64,000 bases of DNA, from contig JBANAY010000004.1 in assembly GCA_037952775.1 (NCBI GenBank), forward strand, positions 7,254,001 through 7,318,000, read 5' to 3'. Below, in pieces: positions 23,622-34,199 of the stretch. Within the stretch, counting starts at the first letter, position 1. The number at the start of each line of letters is the position of its first letter. The stretch is from Clonostachys chloroleuca. Its lineage: Eukaryota; Ascomycota; Sordariomycetes; Hypocreales; Bionectriaceae. The notes beneath the pieces are model-generated. The model ran no database searches, was not told the DNA's origin, and saw nothing but the letters and a program-made list of their open reading frames with translations. A program made the position numbers and the translations under genes.

Positions 23622-24084
23622 ATTATGTATCAGTTGGCGGATCTTGGCAGTAAGGCACTGGCATGGATACAACATTTCGGACAGGTTTAACACCTTCGCA
23701 TCTACTAGATTGATCATACTGAGGGTTTTAGTACATGTTAGTAAACGTTATGCTAAATACAATATGCAAAAAGGGCTCAACCCAGCACAACAAGGACACT
23801 TTTTTCAAATCATATCAATTCAAGTCACATCGGCGGCTTGGGGAACTGGGACTTCAGCGAGGAGTTGTGGTTACACCATATGCGGGGCTGAAACCACATT
23901 TGCTGGCCAGTCACATCAGCATCCTTCGTCCAACTCAAGATTCTTATCTGTTGTCTGGCTCAGATGATCCCCACATTCATTTGTCATCGATGCCAGCTGT
24001 GAACAACGGCTCTCCGTATTCATCAAACCGGTACCTGAAGCGGGCAGAAGAGCAGCTGAGCCCGTCGGCAGCATCTCTACCACC
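23622..24084. other. Intergenic
   Basis: No gene recognised; contains the transporter 3' UTR and the upstream region of the metallophosphoesterase gene. Confidence 0.4.
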
Positions 24085-25008
24085 ATGGGCCGCCTCTACG
24101 CCATCGCAGACCTCCATCTGTCCTGGGACCTAAACCGCCAAGAGCTCGCCAAACTCGACTACTGCCCCGACGACTCGCTCATCCTCGCCGGCGACCTGGG
24201 CGAGAAGGCCGAGCACCTCGAGCTCGCCTTCGAGGTCGCCACGAAGCGCTTCAAGACGGTGTACTGGGTGCCCGGCAACCATGAGCTCTACTCCGTCGCC
24301 TCCGGGGACGACAACAACCCCACCCCGAGAGGCGTTAAGAAGTACGAGGAGTGCGTCGAGGTCGCGCGCCGCTACGGCGTCCTGACACCGGAGGACGAGT
24401 TTGCCGTGCACGACGGCGGGGAGGGAGGTCCGGTGCTGATTTGTCTGCTGTTTACTCTCTACGACTATACCTTCGCGCCGCCGCCGCACGACGAGTCGCC
24501 CCAGACGGCGCTGGCGTGGGCAGAGGAGGTGGGCACCGTCGCGACGGACGAGGTGCTGCTCCACGCCGACCCGTACGACCACAAGGTCGAGTGGGGGTTG
24601 GCGAGGCAGGTGATCAGCCGGCAGCGGCTGGAGGAGGCGAAGAAGAAGCATCCGGATCTGCCGCTGGTTCTGGTGAACCACTGGCCGCTGCGGCGGGACC
24701 TGATATACATCCCGCTTGCGCCGCGGTTCGAGATCTGGTGCGGGAGCGTGCAGACGGAGGCGTGGCATCGCGAGTTTGGGGCCAAGGTGGTGGTGACGGG
24801 ACATCTGCATGTTCCGCGGACCGACTGGCGGGATGGGTGTCGGTTCGAGGAGGTGAGCCTTGGGTATCCGCGGCAGTGGCAGGGTCCGAGGGATAGGGGG
24901 CTGGATATCAACATGCTCATGAGGGAGATATGGCCGGGTGAGGCTGAACGGAAGGGCAACGTTCCTCTCGAAGATTCGACAATGCCAAAATGGAGGCGGA
25001 ATGGATAG
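24085..25008 (+). CDS. Calcineurin-like metallophosphoesterase
   Basis: Single exon, 307 residues. All five blocks of the dinuclear metal site are present in order: DLHL (residues about 9-12), GDLGE, GNHE, NHWPL and GHLHVPR. No signal peptide. The family hydrolyses phosphomonoesters or diesters; the substrate here is unknown. The ATG lies in a good context (ACCATGG). The coding sequence is strongly G/C-ending at third positions, unlike its AT-richer neighbours. A bacterial-like single-exon structure together with this composition could mean horizontal acquisition or high expression. Sequence alone does not decide. Confidence 0.9.
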   Translation: MGRLYAIADLHLSWDLNRQELAKLDYCPDDSLILAGDLGEKAEHLELAFEVATKRFKTVYWVPGNHELYSVASGDDNNPTPRGVKKYEECVEVARRYGVLTPEDEFAVHDGGEGGPVLICLLFTLYDYTFAPPPHDESPQTALAWAEEVGTVATDEVLLHADPYDHKVEWGLARQVISRQRLEEAKKKHPDLPLVLVNHWPLRRDLIYIPLAPRFEIWCGSVQTEAWHREFGAKVVVTGHLHVPRTDWRDGCRFEEVSLGYPRQWQGPRDRGLDINMLMREIWPGEAERKGNVPLEDSTMPKWRRNG

Positions 25009-25648
25009 ATGGGAAGTTTGAAGTGTGATGCTATGCTAGACACTAATAGAGCAGATAGACGTCCCACGATACTCGGAAAGTGCTTCCTTATATTTCAACA
25101 TGTAACAATCGAACTTTGGATCTTTACCTTCCTAGCTCTCCCCAGTCCTTTGGATCAGATAATGGGCAGAAGAGAGTTGTTAATAATCACGATTTGAAAC
25201 ACAGACTTCGCTTCGCGGATGTTCATTAACCTTCACCCTCACTATCATCTACCAGCATACCTTCACTCATGCGATAAGGGAAAAGCTTCATATAAAGCTA
25301 ACTAGAATCTGATAGCTTGGGGATTTAGAATCTCACCCAATCTACCCGTTATCTGCCAAGCTCCCGAGGGCGCTAACCACGTTGCTGAAAATGCAAACGC
25401 CATACAAAGTCAGACTACGTCACACGCAGGGCATGATGAGGTGGATGATGATAGTCTTTTGAGTATATTCTACATGCAGAAGCAAGCCAGCTCGATAGAG
25501 AATAATATTTCGTTATCCAGAACGTTGCAAGGCATGGCGATTCAATCGCTGCCTACTCGTCGCTTAATGACTCAAGCAATTCCTACGCCACCCTGTCCAG
25601 CGTTTTCGGTCAACCTGAAAACAACTCTGACACATGATGGCAACAAGC
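25009..25648. other. Intergenic between convergent genes
   Basis: 3' regions of the phosphoesterase and chitinase genes; no further gene supported. Confidence 0.4.
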
Positions 25649-27185
25649 TTACTTGCGGCGGCGTCCGCACTTGCTAGTAGGCGTGGCAGTAGGAGAGACG
25701 ATGGCTGTGGTGGTAGGTGTCACAATAAACGTAGAAGTGGGAGTGACGATGGGAGTAGCAGTGGGAGTAACACCAGCCGAGCTGCTAGGCGAAGGAGTGT
25801 TTCTATCCATTGTCATTACATTTAGCTACATCTCTATGAATCAAAAGCGCGGTACCTTTCCCCCGCTCAAGAATCGTATAGACTTACGAGCTCAAACCCT
25901 TAACACCCTCCTGCAGAGCCTTGAAGTGACTCCAGTCATGGCTGTCCTGCGCCAAGCTCCACGCCATGACGCCGCCCAAGCCCTTGGCCTTGACAATCTC
26001 CTCGAACTTGCGGGCAATCAGCTTAGGCGTGTCCCAAGTCCAGTACACGCCCTTGGCCGCGTCCCAGTACCACTGCCCACCCTCCTCGGCGTCCTCCTGC
26101 CCGTTGGTGACGGCGTTGACGAAGTCGCTGCCCTGGACCCAGTTGGCCACCTCGAAGGTGACGGCGCCGGAGAGGCCCGGGTCGGAGCCGTCGGGGAGCT
26201 CGAGGACGGCCGTCTCGCAGCCGGTAGGGGCGGAGCATTGGACGCCGGCCTTGGTGGTGAACCACTTGGCGTAGAAGGGGAAGCCGAGGATGAGCTTGCT
26301 GGCGTCCATGCCGCGCTCGATGTAGGTGTCGATGGCCTGGGCGGAGCCCTTGACGCTGGTGTGGTGGGCGGTGACGTTGTCACGGCGGTTCATGAGATCG
26401 TATGTCATGACCTGGTACGTTGAGGTCAGATGAGGATCCGGGGCTGGGTTTGGAAGACAACTTACATTCACGTGGTCGACCCATTTGTTGATCTCGGGGA
26501 CCTTCTCCTTGGTGTAGGCAATCATGTCGCCTGGGCGAGCTGGGACGGCGATGGAGAGCTCCTTGGTACCGATGGCTTCCTTGATAGCCTTAAGAAGGAG
26601 GGGGTAGTTCTCAATCTCCTGGACCTTCTGGTCGTTGGGAATCTGGCGGTAGTCCTGGCCTGAGAGGAAGCACCAGTCAGTATCAACAGGTCATAACACT
26701 CATTAGTTGGTACTCTGCTTACCGTTACCACCGGGGTACTCCCAGTCCACATCTACGCAGTCGTAGCCAAGACGATCAAGAGTGGCTGCAATGTTGGCAG
26801 CATAAGTCTGACGAGACTGCTCGGAGGCTGAGCCGGTGCTGAAGCCGGCGGTGTCACCCCATCCACCAATGGCCATGCAGACCTTGGTGCCCGCATCAAA
26901 GAGGGCGCGGACCTGGTCGAGGGGCATGAAGGGAGTGTAGGTGCCACCGCTGACGAACAGATCGGAGGTTGCGAAGGAGGTGATGACATAGTTGACGCCA
27001 GCAGTGACGCTCTTGTCGGGGAGAGAGTCCTTGTGCCATCTAGTTGTAAATGTTGTTAGTACTTGTCGGCGCCATGAGTGGTTGGCACTGCCAAGCAACA
27101 CTTACTGGTCAAAGTACATGACATAGCTGGGGGCGGCAGCCACAGTGGCAGCAGCGCCGAGCATGGAAACCATAGAGGAACGCAT
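25649..27185 (-). CDS. Secreted GH18 chitinase with Thr/Pro-rich tail
   Basis: Five exons: 27185-27106, 27039-26723, 26659-26466, 26411-25888 and 25784-25649, giving 416 residues. Signal peptide at residues about 1-18. Catalytic GH18 motif DCVDVDWEYPG (DxxDxDxE, proton donor Glu) and the substrate-binding SxGG-like AIGGWG are present, with MTYDLMNRRD and GGVMAWSLAQD downstream. The last exon encodes a Thr/Pro-rich tail built on ATPIVTPT-like repeats and ends CGRRRK. This is probably O-glycosylated. No typical chitin-binding module or GPI site is visible. The enzyme cleaves beta-1,4 chitin outside the cell or in the wall, for growth, mycoparasitism or nutrition. Confidence 0.93.
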
Positions 27186-30100
27186 GGTGATATCTTTGCT
27201 AAGGTGAGAAGAAGGAATGAATGGTGGATGTGCAATGAATGTAAACGAGACCCAAAGCTCGTGTTTGCGTGTAAAAAAAAAAAGGGAAGGTGAGGAAGAG
27301 AGGTAGCAAAGCCTACTGACGAGGAAAGGACCACATCATGAGCGAGGGCATGTGTCGATAGTTATAGGTGGTCACGACGTCGTGTTTTCATATCACACGC
27401 ATCCTCCTTCACATTGACGGCCAGTTGGTCAGTGCTTCACGGCTAAAACCTCGCCCAGATCGCGCCGTTGCTGTTCCATGTGGTGGGCAATCCTACAGGG
27501 CTCGCTCCAGTCCAACGTGACCTTTGGGGGAGTTGGGACGACACAAAGAGCTTGGACTAGCCAAGCAAGGCAGCTTCATGACGATCTGTTGCTTGTTTGT
27601 CATGGACCGGCAGCCGTATGACAAGGCAGTGACCGGCCAGGGGGTGCAACGTCGCAGCCCACGAGCAGGTTATTTGCCAGTTGCCGCCGTGGAGGGACAA
27701 TCAGCGCCGCTAGAGGCATGACAATGTCGGTTTCCATTGTCTTGCGGCCGAAATAGGCTGGTGGCAGAGGCCCATTAGCGGCAGCTAATGTGTGTGTTTC
27801 AAGTGATCGGCAAGCCGCAAGGACTAAGGACCCCAAGTCACAGCAGGCAAATCCAGCGGGAGAAAGAGAAGGGACTAAATTTAGATCGGGGTGAGATCCT
27901 GCAACGTAACAGGCAAGGGACGAGAGCAGACAACCCGCACGGCATCTTTGATCCGTCCGTGGTCCGTGTCCGCGATTCACTCATTACCTGAGCAATGCGT
28001 AGAATCAAAGCCAACATGACAGAACACGAGCTGGATGGCAAGCAGGAATCACTATTCATCGTAAAGTCATTTCAAGGACCGCTGCTTGTCCGCCTTGAAC
28101 GCAATATGCATCGCCCCAAGGAATGAGTGTCAACGCATGCACGTAAGCATAACCCTGTGACAAGCACATTGCGCAGTGATAAAGCCCAGGAGAAGATTGA
28201 ATAGTCAGCGCTGATATGCCACCTTATTTCTCATATTTTCCGAGATCTTGCCAGCATCACCTGCATATCTGTTCATCATTCATATTGACCTTTGCTCCGA
28301 AAGTGCGGAAGGGTACATTGGGGGCTGAAACTGGCTCTACGATTCGTGGCTTGTTATATTGCGCCACTGACATCCCATCTCTTCCTCAAGGAATCCTGGG
28401 ACAGTAGGATACCGAATTTACAGAGACATGTCGCGAATCGGCAGTACCCCTGCATTATGCCCTTGCTGAATACCCCTTGTCAGGGCTCCTTCCAAGACAT
28501 CGCCTCACCTGATGGGCTCATCCCGCCAGAGTGCTATTGGAGGGGGGAGACTGATTGGCCGTTTGATTGTTTCGTGTGTCATGGCAGATTGGCGGATGGG
28601 GATGGAAATGGTGGATGCGGAAGACTCAGTGATCGACGCAGGAGGACTCCAGGAATGCAGGAGTACAGCAGCCTAATTTTAGTCACCAGCAACACCAACG
28701 AGGGGCGGCTTCTGTCCTGCAACGTAGCACCGCGGGAGGAGGCAGAAGCAGGTGGCCAGATTACACGGTCGGGACGAGACCTATTGGGAGCAGGCTCGTG
28801 GCATGAATGCGGCAGACCGTGCGCGAGTGTCGCGGATAGAGTGATTGTGATCGGGACGGGAAGCTCGATGGGATCCAACAAGCCGGTTCATGCCACTCGT
28901 CCCACGGCGGATGGATGGTGAGCAAGGATGGATACAGACACGGACGTTTGCATCTCGTCTCAGTCTCGGATTGTGGCCTGTCGCGTGTTTGGTGCTTCGG
29001 CGATTGGCCCCAGCGCAAGTCCGCCAGAGCCCAGCGCACTACAGTGGCAAGGATCGCCTGGCTCAGGGCTTACAGGGCAGCCAATCGCCGTTCCTCCAGC
29101 GGTGCAGCCGCTAGAGCCACCCAAATCACACCAGGCAGGTCTCCCTCGTCTTCGTCCCGTCCGTTTCATGCATCAAATCAATGCCAAACAGCGACCGAGA
29201 GAATGCATGTTGGATCCAAATACAACGATCCACGGCATGATCTTTTTGACTTGTGTTTTTGGGGGCCTCCAAAGCGCCAACCCGGGCCGTACTGGCGAAG
29301 ATGCGACCTCCTGAGATGGCTCGTGGGTGTGTGGCAAACATCGCGCAACAAAGAGCAAACGGGGAATTCCCAGCTGCTGTGTGTTTGTTTGTCCTGGAAC
29401 GACACTGCTGTTCACGCGTGTTGAACCCATCGCCAGTTCTTACAAGCATCGCGTCCCAGGTGCATCGGCCTGCCAAATCGAACTAATGCCCCGATCCATC
29501 GCACAGGCCCAGCCCCTAATTTGGTTCGGTTCGGAGGCTGGAGATTTTCCGGTCCACACGCTCTCATCAGCTACCTACCCTATGCCACATCGCATGGCTT
29601 CCTGTTTTCATGACGAGTTTTTCATCCTATATAATACTATACTATCTTCATAATGTGAAATTTTTATGTGTAGCTCTGGATAAAATAGAACATTTCTGCG
29701 GTCAGTGGCGTGATATGGTTGTGTTACGCAGCGGCGATTCATCAGCTGGTATATGAATACAATGCCCTATGGACTAACAACGTTTCGAAACTGTTATAAA
29801 GGTCAATGTTCTCTCAATCGACCAACATGTTAATAGGAGGAGTTCAAAAGTGGCATGGATTTTCTATTTAGTAATGCGAAAGTATCAATAAAAAGAACCT
29901 GTAGTAACCCGGGGCTTCGGGGCTTCGGGGCTTCACCAAACGGCAATTGACATGGACGGCGTCTGCAGCCTTATTGCAGCATCTTATAATTGAGTAATTC
30001 CATGGCAGTCCAAAGGAAGGCATCACTTGTTTCTACGCCCAATAGTATGGCTTTCACTACGTTCAGGAGCACTGTTTCGAACCAAAGTCGGAACTTGGGT

Positions 30101-30405
30101 ATTGCGAATGGTTGATTTGGCTACATAAACGATTTCCCGCCTGAGCGTCAATCTCAAATGCCAAAACAGTTATCCACCTAATAGTCTCATGTCTGCCTAG
30201 GCTTAATAAATCCTGAATATGATTTCTACCACGAAAGAACAAGAAAAAAATGTAAACCTTCCAAATGTGAAACTTTGAATACGCGGCCTGCTGCCAGCCA
30301 TGACCGAGTGACCATATTCGAGCACTCCACCTCGAATGTGATGAGAGAGTTTATCTGGGCGGGGTGGTATCAGAGGCCTACATCAAAGCGTGACTTTCAC
30401 GTCTT
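27186..30405. other. 3.2-kb gene-poor tract, partly GC-rich
   Basis: No convincing gene in either direction, although many open frames overlap on both strands at 28.5-29.5 kb because the DNA there is GC-rich and poor in stops. The frames lack domains, intron signals or a consistent codon pattern. A triple tandem repeat of GGGGCTTC lies at 29911-29934. The segment next to the chitinase start is its promoter, including an A11 run near 27271. A long noncoding RNA cannot be excluded. Confidence 0.4.
29911..29934. repeat. (GGGGCTTC)x3 tandem repeat
   Basis: Three perfect head-to-tail copies of an 8-bp unit in noncoding DNA. Confidence 0.9.
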
Positions 30406-30612
30406 TTACGAGGCCTTTGGGGTTGGTGTGGCCGACCGATCCTCGGGCTTGTCCTCAGTGACCACTGGCTGAGGGGCAGCCTCCGCTGGCCTGCTTGCTT
30501 TGCAGTACGCGCAATTGGCAGTGTACTGAAGCATATTCTCCTTGCAAAACATGGTCTTCCGAGATTTGCACTTCCAACCTGTGGCACCGGTGGATACCGT
30601 AGTGTATTCCAT
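30406..30612 (-). CDS. 68-residue Cys-rich protein, possible small zinc-binding protein
   Basis: A complete small open frame with four cysteines in the pattern WKC-x6-C-x10-NC-x2-C, ending CAYCKASRP. The layout recalls a RanBP2-type zinc ribbon (Trp, two Cys, Asn, Cys-x2-Cys) but the first loop is longer than usual. The C-terminus is Pro/Thr/Glu-rich and probably disordered. There is no signal peptide, so it is likely intracellular. A TATA box on the same strand at 30775-30782 supports expression. Not assigned to a named family. Confidence 0.55.
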   Translation of the reverse strand: MEYTTVSTGATGWKCKSRKTMFCKENMLQYTANCAYCKASRPAEAAPQPVVTEDKPEDRSATPTPKAS

Positions 30613-30774
30613 TGTGATAGATTGGATGGTAATGGTTGAAAGTGTTGAAAGGGCGAGAGAAGGTTGAGGATCAAATTTTCCTTGAGAGATGTTTTCGTTG
30701 CTTGAGCTCTGGTAAGACGATCTGGGTGTTTGATGTTGTGTGGTTGAGAATGCTATGCTGGGAGTTGAGCCCAG

Positions 30775-30782
30775 TATTTATA
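30775..30782 (-). promoter_or_regulatory. TATA box (TATAAATA)
   Basis: TATAAATA on the minus strand, about 165 bp upstream of the small Cys-rich gene's ATG. Confidence 0.55.
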
Positions 30783-31462
30783 CCTAGGGCAGAGGAGCCT
30801 GATGCCAACAATTCGAGCACGGGTAAAAGAGGAAACGCAAGTCCAGTCTCTCGTGAAGTTTTCTGAACTTCATTTATAGTAGAGGAACAGGAAGTGAATC
30901 TGTCTCGAAATATTTTTTCTCAGTCACTCGCGACGAGAACAAACCAGGAACAAAGCGAGCATGATTTTGTTAAACTATTGGGTTCGATAAAGGACCACTT
31001 ACTTTCAACCACTTTCTTCTGTATCTATGAATTGTGATATTATATCAGAAGAATACTGTACATGAATTGGCGTTCCTTACATGATGAAACGAGGGTTTCT
31101 CAAGGAACTCGATATGTATTGATTGGCGTAAGTGCAGGCACATGAAGGGCCAAGTATCTAGCAAAGGTGTCAAGTCCGAAAACCCAGTTGAAACAATTTT
31201 GTAGTACGAACCGAGTCCGAACAACAAATAAATTCCTGCACATGATTTAATCACAGCCTCGAGCCTGAATCTCATTGAGTCCAGGCAGCTTCGAGGTTTC
31301 CAGAATCTCCTCGAAGCTCGGCCCCTTTATCACCAGTTGGTCATTGGTTCCCAGCCGGTTTGTTTATGTACACTTGAATATGTATGGTGGCGGGATTGCG
31401 TCTTGCTTAGACTCGCAAAAACTTACCCATGGTGGATTTATACGCTTCATGGCTGACACCGG

Positions 31463-31481
31463 CGGCGCAATAATTGCGCCG
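31463..31481. promoter_or_regulatory. Perfect 19-bp palindrome, putative operator
   Basis: CGGCGCAATAATTGCGCCG is a perfect inverted repeat of 9-bp arms around one base. It lies about 355 bp upstream of the SDR ATG and 260 bp upstream of its TATA box. It resembles a dimer-binding site; the binding protein is unknown. Confidence 0.5.
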
Positions 31482-31740
31482 TGAAATCTCATATACGCGG
31501 CAAAGGTAAATTTTTCGGCAGAATGATTCTCCCGGCACACAAGTTCCATACCATTCTCCGGCTTCAATCGAGGATACCGTTGGCGGCTTGGAACGGACCT
31601 TATTAAAGGTTGCGGAATTTCATCTGTGGGGCGCGCCATATGAAATATACGATCTGGCGGCTGACTGAATATTCCACATTTGGATAACGGAGCTCGCGAT
31701 ACAAGTATTGACATGGGCCAAAGAAATAATGTCTAAGGCG

Positions 31741-31748
31741 TATATAAA
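31741..31748 (+). promoter_or_regulatory. TATA box (TATATAAA)
   Basis: Located 77 bp upstream of the ATG of the SDR at 31818. Confidence 0.6.
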
Positions 31749-31817
31749 CAGTAGGGTGCTCTCTTGCAGTCTAACAACTTCGATATCAGGAATCAAGACC
31801 GGCTAAGAAAACACGAA

Positions 31818-32711
31818 ATGTCTGACAAAAGAACAATCCTTGTGACCGGCTGCTCAGATGGAAGTCTAGGCTCTGCGCTGGCTCTGGCCCTACACGGCCA
31901 TGGATGGCGTGTCTTCGCTTCCGCACGCAACGCCTCTAAGTTGACAGCCACCGAGGCTGCCGGCATCGAGAGTGTGATAATGGACGTCTGCTCGGACGAG
32001 TCTGTCTCTGCCGCAGTGGACCACGTCAAGAAGCTGACGGGCGGCTCCCTCGACGGCCTCATCAACAATGCAGGAGCCGCCTATAACACGCCCGTTATCC
32101 ACATAGACATCGCAAAGGCCCACGAAGTTTACGAACTAAATGTCTTTTCGATCGTCAGAGTCACCCAGGCCTTTCTCTCGTTTCTTCTCAAGTCAGAGCA
32201 CGGCGCCATCATCGCAAACAACACCTCAGGCAATGGCATCCTCGGGTGCGGATCGGCATTCACTGGAGCATACAATTCCTCCAAGGCCGCAGCTTCCAGC
32301 TTGACCGATGCACTGCGGCTGGAGCTCCAGCCCTTTGGAATCAAAGTTGTGAATCTCGTTACCGGAGGTGTCAAGTCGACCTTCTTTAAAAACGCACCCA
32401 ACCCCATCCTCCCAGCGGATTCAATGTACAACATCGCAAAGGAGGCCATTGAGGCGCACATGGGGGGCAATCAATCGGAACATCTTGACAGTGCGACGTG
32501 GGCAAAGCAAGTAGCGAAGGATATCAGTCAGAAGAAGCCGCCGCACCTGGTATGGAGGGGAACGTTGTCCAACACCGCGAAGCTTGTGTCAGTCCTACCC
32601 ATTGGTACCGTAGATAATATTCACAAGAAGATAGCTGGGATTGATGTTTTGGAAAGGAATATCAAGGAAAAGGGCGGGCTTGCCAAGGTTAAGCAGGACT
32701 TGACAAAGTAG
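31818..32711 (+). CDS. SDR, AYR1-like 1-acyl-DHAP reductase family
   Basis: Single exon, 297 residues. The ATG at 31818 is preferred over an earlier in-frame start because it directly precedes the Rossmann strand (MSDKRTILVTG) and sits at a normal distance from the TATA box. Motifs: TGCSDGSLGSALA cofactor loop, NNAGAAY, catalytic Ser in NTSGNG and YNSSK (YxxxK). TGCSxGGxG-like loops are typical of fungal AYR1-type NADPH-dependent reductases, which reduce 1-acyl-dihydroxyacetone phosphate at the ER or lipid droplets. Many homologues instead act in secondary metabolism. The next gene (calycin-like) is transcribed the same way 0.6 kb downstream. Confidence 0.88.
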   Translation: MSDKRTILVTGCSDGSLGSALALALHGHGWRVFASARNASKLTATEAAGIESVIMDVCSDESVSAAVDHVKKLTGGSLDGLINNAGAAYNTPVIHIDIAKAHEVYELNVFSIVRVTQAFLSFLLKSEHGAIIANNTSGNGILGCGSAFTGAYNSSKAAASSLTDALRLELQPFGIKVVNLVTGGVKSTFFKNAPNPILPADSMYNIAKEAIEAHMGGNQSEHLDSATWAKQVAKDISQKKPPHLVWRGTLSNTAKLVSVLPIGTVDNIHKKIAGIDVLERNIKEKGGLAKVKQDLTK

Positions 32712-33319
32712 CTCGATACCAGAAAATTAGATCTTTGGAAGGAAGCAACTGTATTTTGAAATTGGGATCCTATGAATGGCATAGTGAAATAATACTCAGA
32801 CTGCGCAGCATTCTTTAGTTCTATCGAATGCACGTTTTTAAATCCATGGGGTCTTTGTATAATGATTTCCGTCCTGAAAGTACAGCACTGGAGATATTAT
32901 AGGTTGGTCCCTGTTATAGGAAGGCTTTCGATTGTTTCCGGTTTGCCAATCTCTCCTTGCACGTCATGTTCGTCATGCGCCGAAGAGCTTGGATGTGTAT
33001 GCCTCGGCTCAGGATCTGTGGATGGTGACAACTGACCCTTCTCCAACCCCTATTAGTTAGTTTTTCCCTTCACCTAGATGAGGGGGTGGGGATCGACGCG
33101 ATCTGGATTCCTTTTCTGTTCTCTTGCAGCCATCATCATCTCGAGCCTCGGCATATGGTTGACAAGCTCCCCCGCCAATTTTGTTCGGTTAAGCTAATAC
33201 ATCAAAAATCAAGTCAAGGCAGCCGTACTTAATCAGGACGGTATATATACTAAGGATATTCTTCTGACTTCTTCTTGAAACAAGAACCTATCAAACATCA
33301 AGTTTCAACACACCTGAAC
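32712..33319. other. Intergenic with TATA box
   Basis: No gene. TATATATA at 33242-33249 lies 78 bp upstream of the next start codon. Confidence 0.5.
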
Positions 33320-33948
33320 ATGGCAGTACCGGCGACAAAGACATCACAGGATTTGAGTGGACAATGGGGGCTTGTAAGCAGACTGGCTCACCTCTAGATT
33401 TTGCAATCCAATTCGTTCTGACTGATTTACATCTGTAACAGAACAAGCAACTTTCGGACAATCCAGAGCCAGCGCTTCAACTTCAAGGCATCGGCTTTCT
33501 GACACGCAAGGCAATTGGTGTGGCGTCGATTTCTATTGAGATCAATCAATATAGTGATACGCCCACGCCGCCAAGCACGTCCACTGACCTAGTGACGTTC
33601 CTGAGTGTGAGCCAATCCGCTTCAGGCCTCAAGGGCACGTCTGAGCTGAGAGTTCTCGATGACGAAATTCGAGACCACACAGACTGGCTATTTGGCTCGC
33701 TCAAGTGCCATTCTCGCTGGGTCAATGTTGATGAGATTACTGAAAACGAATGGCTGAAGCAAGATTGGGAAGAAGGCGAAAGACTTGTCCGAACTCATGT
33801 CAAAAACCACAAAAATGGCTGGGAGGCTATCCAGATTTGTGGCTTCCAGGTGATAAACTCGGAGAGACGATATTGTTCTCGTACCTTCATTACCAAAGGC
33901 GACCAGAGTGCGACTTGTCGGCTAGTTTACAACTATGTCGAGGTATAA
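33320..33948 (+). CDS. Conserved fungal calycin-like (lipocalin-like) small protein
   Basis: Two exons: 33320-33373 and 33442-33948 (intron 68 bp), giving 186 residues. The first exon is only 18 codons, and the splice joins SGQWGL to NKQLSDNP in phase, a beginning typical of the family ('SGxWxLNKxLSD'). The sequence continues with GIGFLTRKAIGVAS, KGTSELRVLD, ERRYCSRTF and RLVYNYVEV. The pattern of short beta strands suggests a small barrel that may bind a lipophilic ligand. No signal peptide is seen. Homologues are widespread in ascomycetes without known function (recalled, not searched). Tandem placement behind the SDR may mean a shared pathway. Confidence 0.75.
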
Positions 33949-34199
33949 ATATTCCAATATGTTACAGATAAGGGAGTGGTATGCCATCTTCTCCCACCAG
34001 ATCTACCACGACACCATATTCTCTACATCAAGCGCCTTGTCGTGAGTGGGAAACTTTCGTTAATTGCCTGAAGGATCTACCAGGAAATGTATCATATTTC
34101 GAGAATATTAGTTGACTTTTAACAACTGTAAAATCACCAGTCAACTTTTCAAGTCCAAGTGACTGTCGTGCTTCGTTATTCTGAGCAAAGTCCTGGACT
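33949..34199. other. Intergenic / decayed sequence
   Basis: No gene supported; a minus-strand frame at 34028-34333 mostly overlaps the FMO relic on the other strand. Confidence 0.35.

Noticed and set aside
24130..25067. Long frames in other phases over the metallophosphoesterase
   Set aside because: Result of high G/C third positions; only the plus frame shows the five metal-site motifs.
26018..26383. Pro/Ser-rich and Arg-rich minus-strand frames inside the chitinase
   Set aside because: They overlap the catalytic domain out of frame and have composition-driven repeats.
28292..29486. Several overlapping frames of 70-209 codons
   Set aside because: Open on both strands at once, no family motifs, no intron signals; attributed to GC-rich composition.
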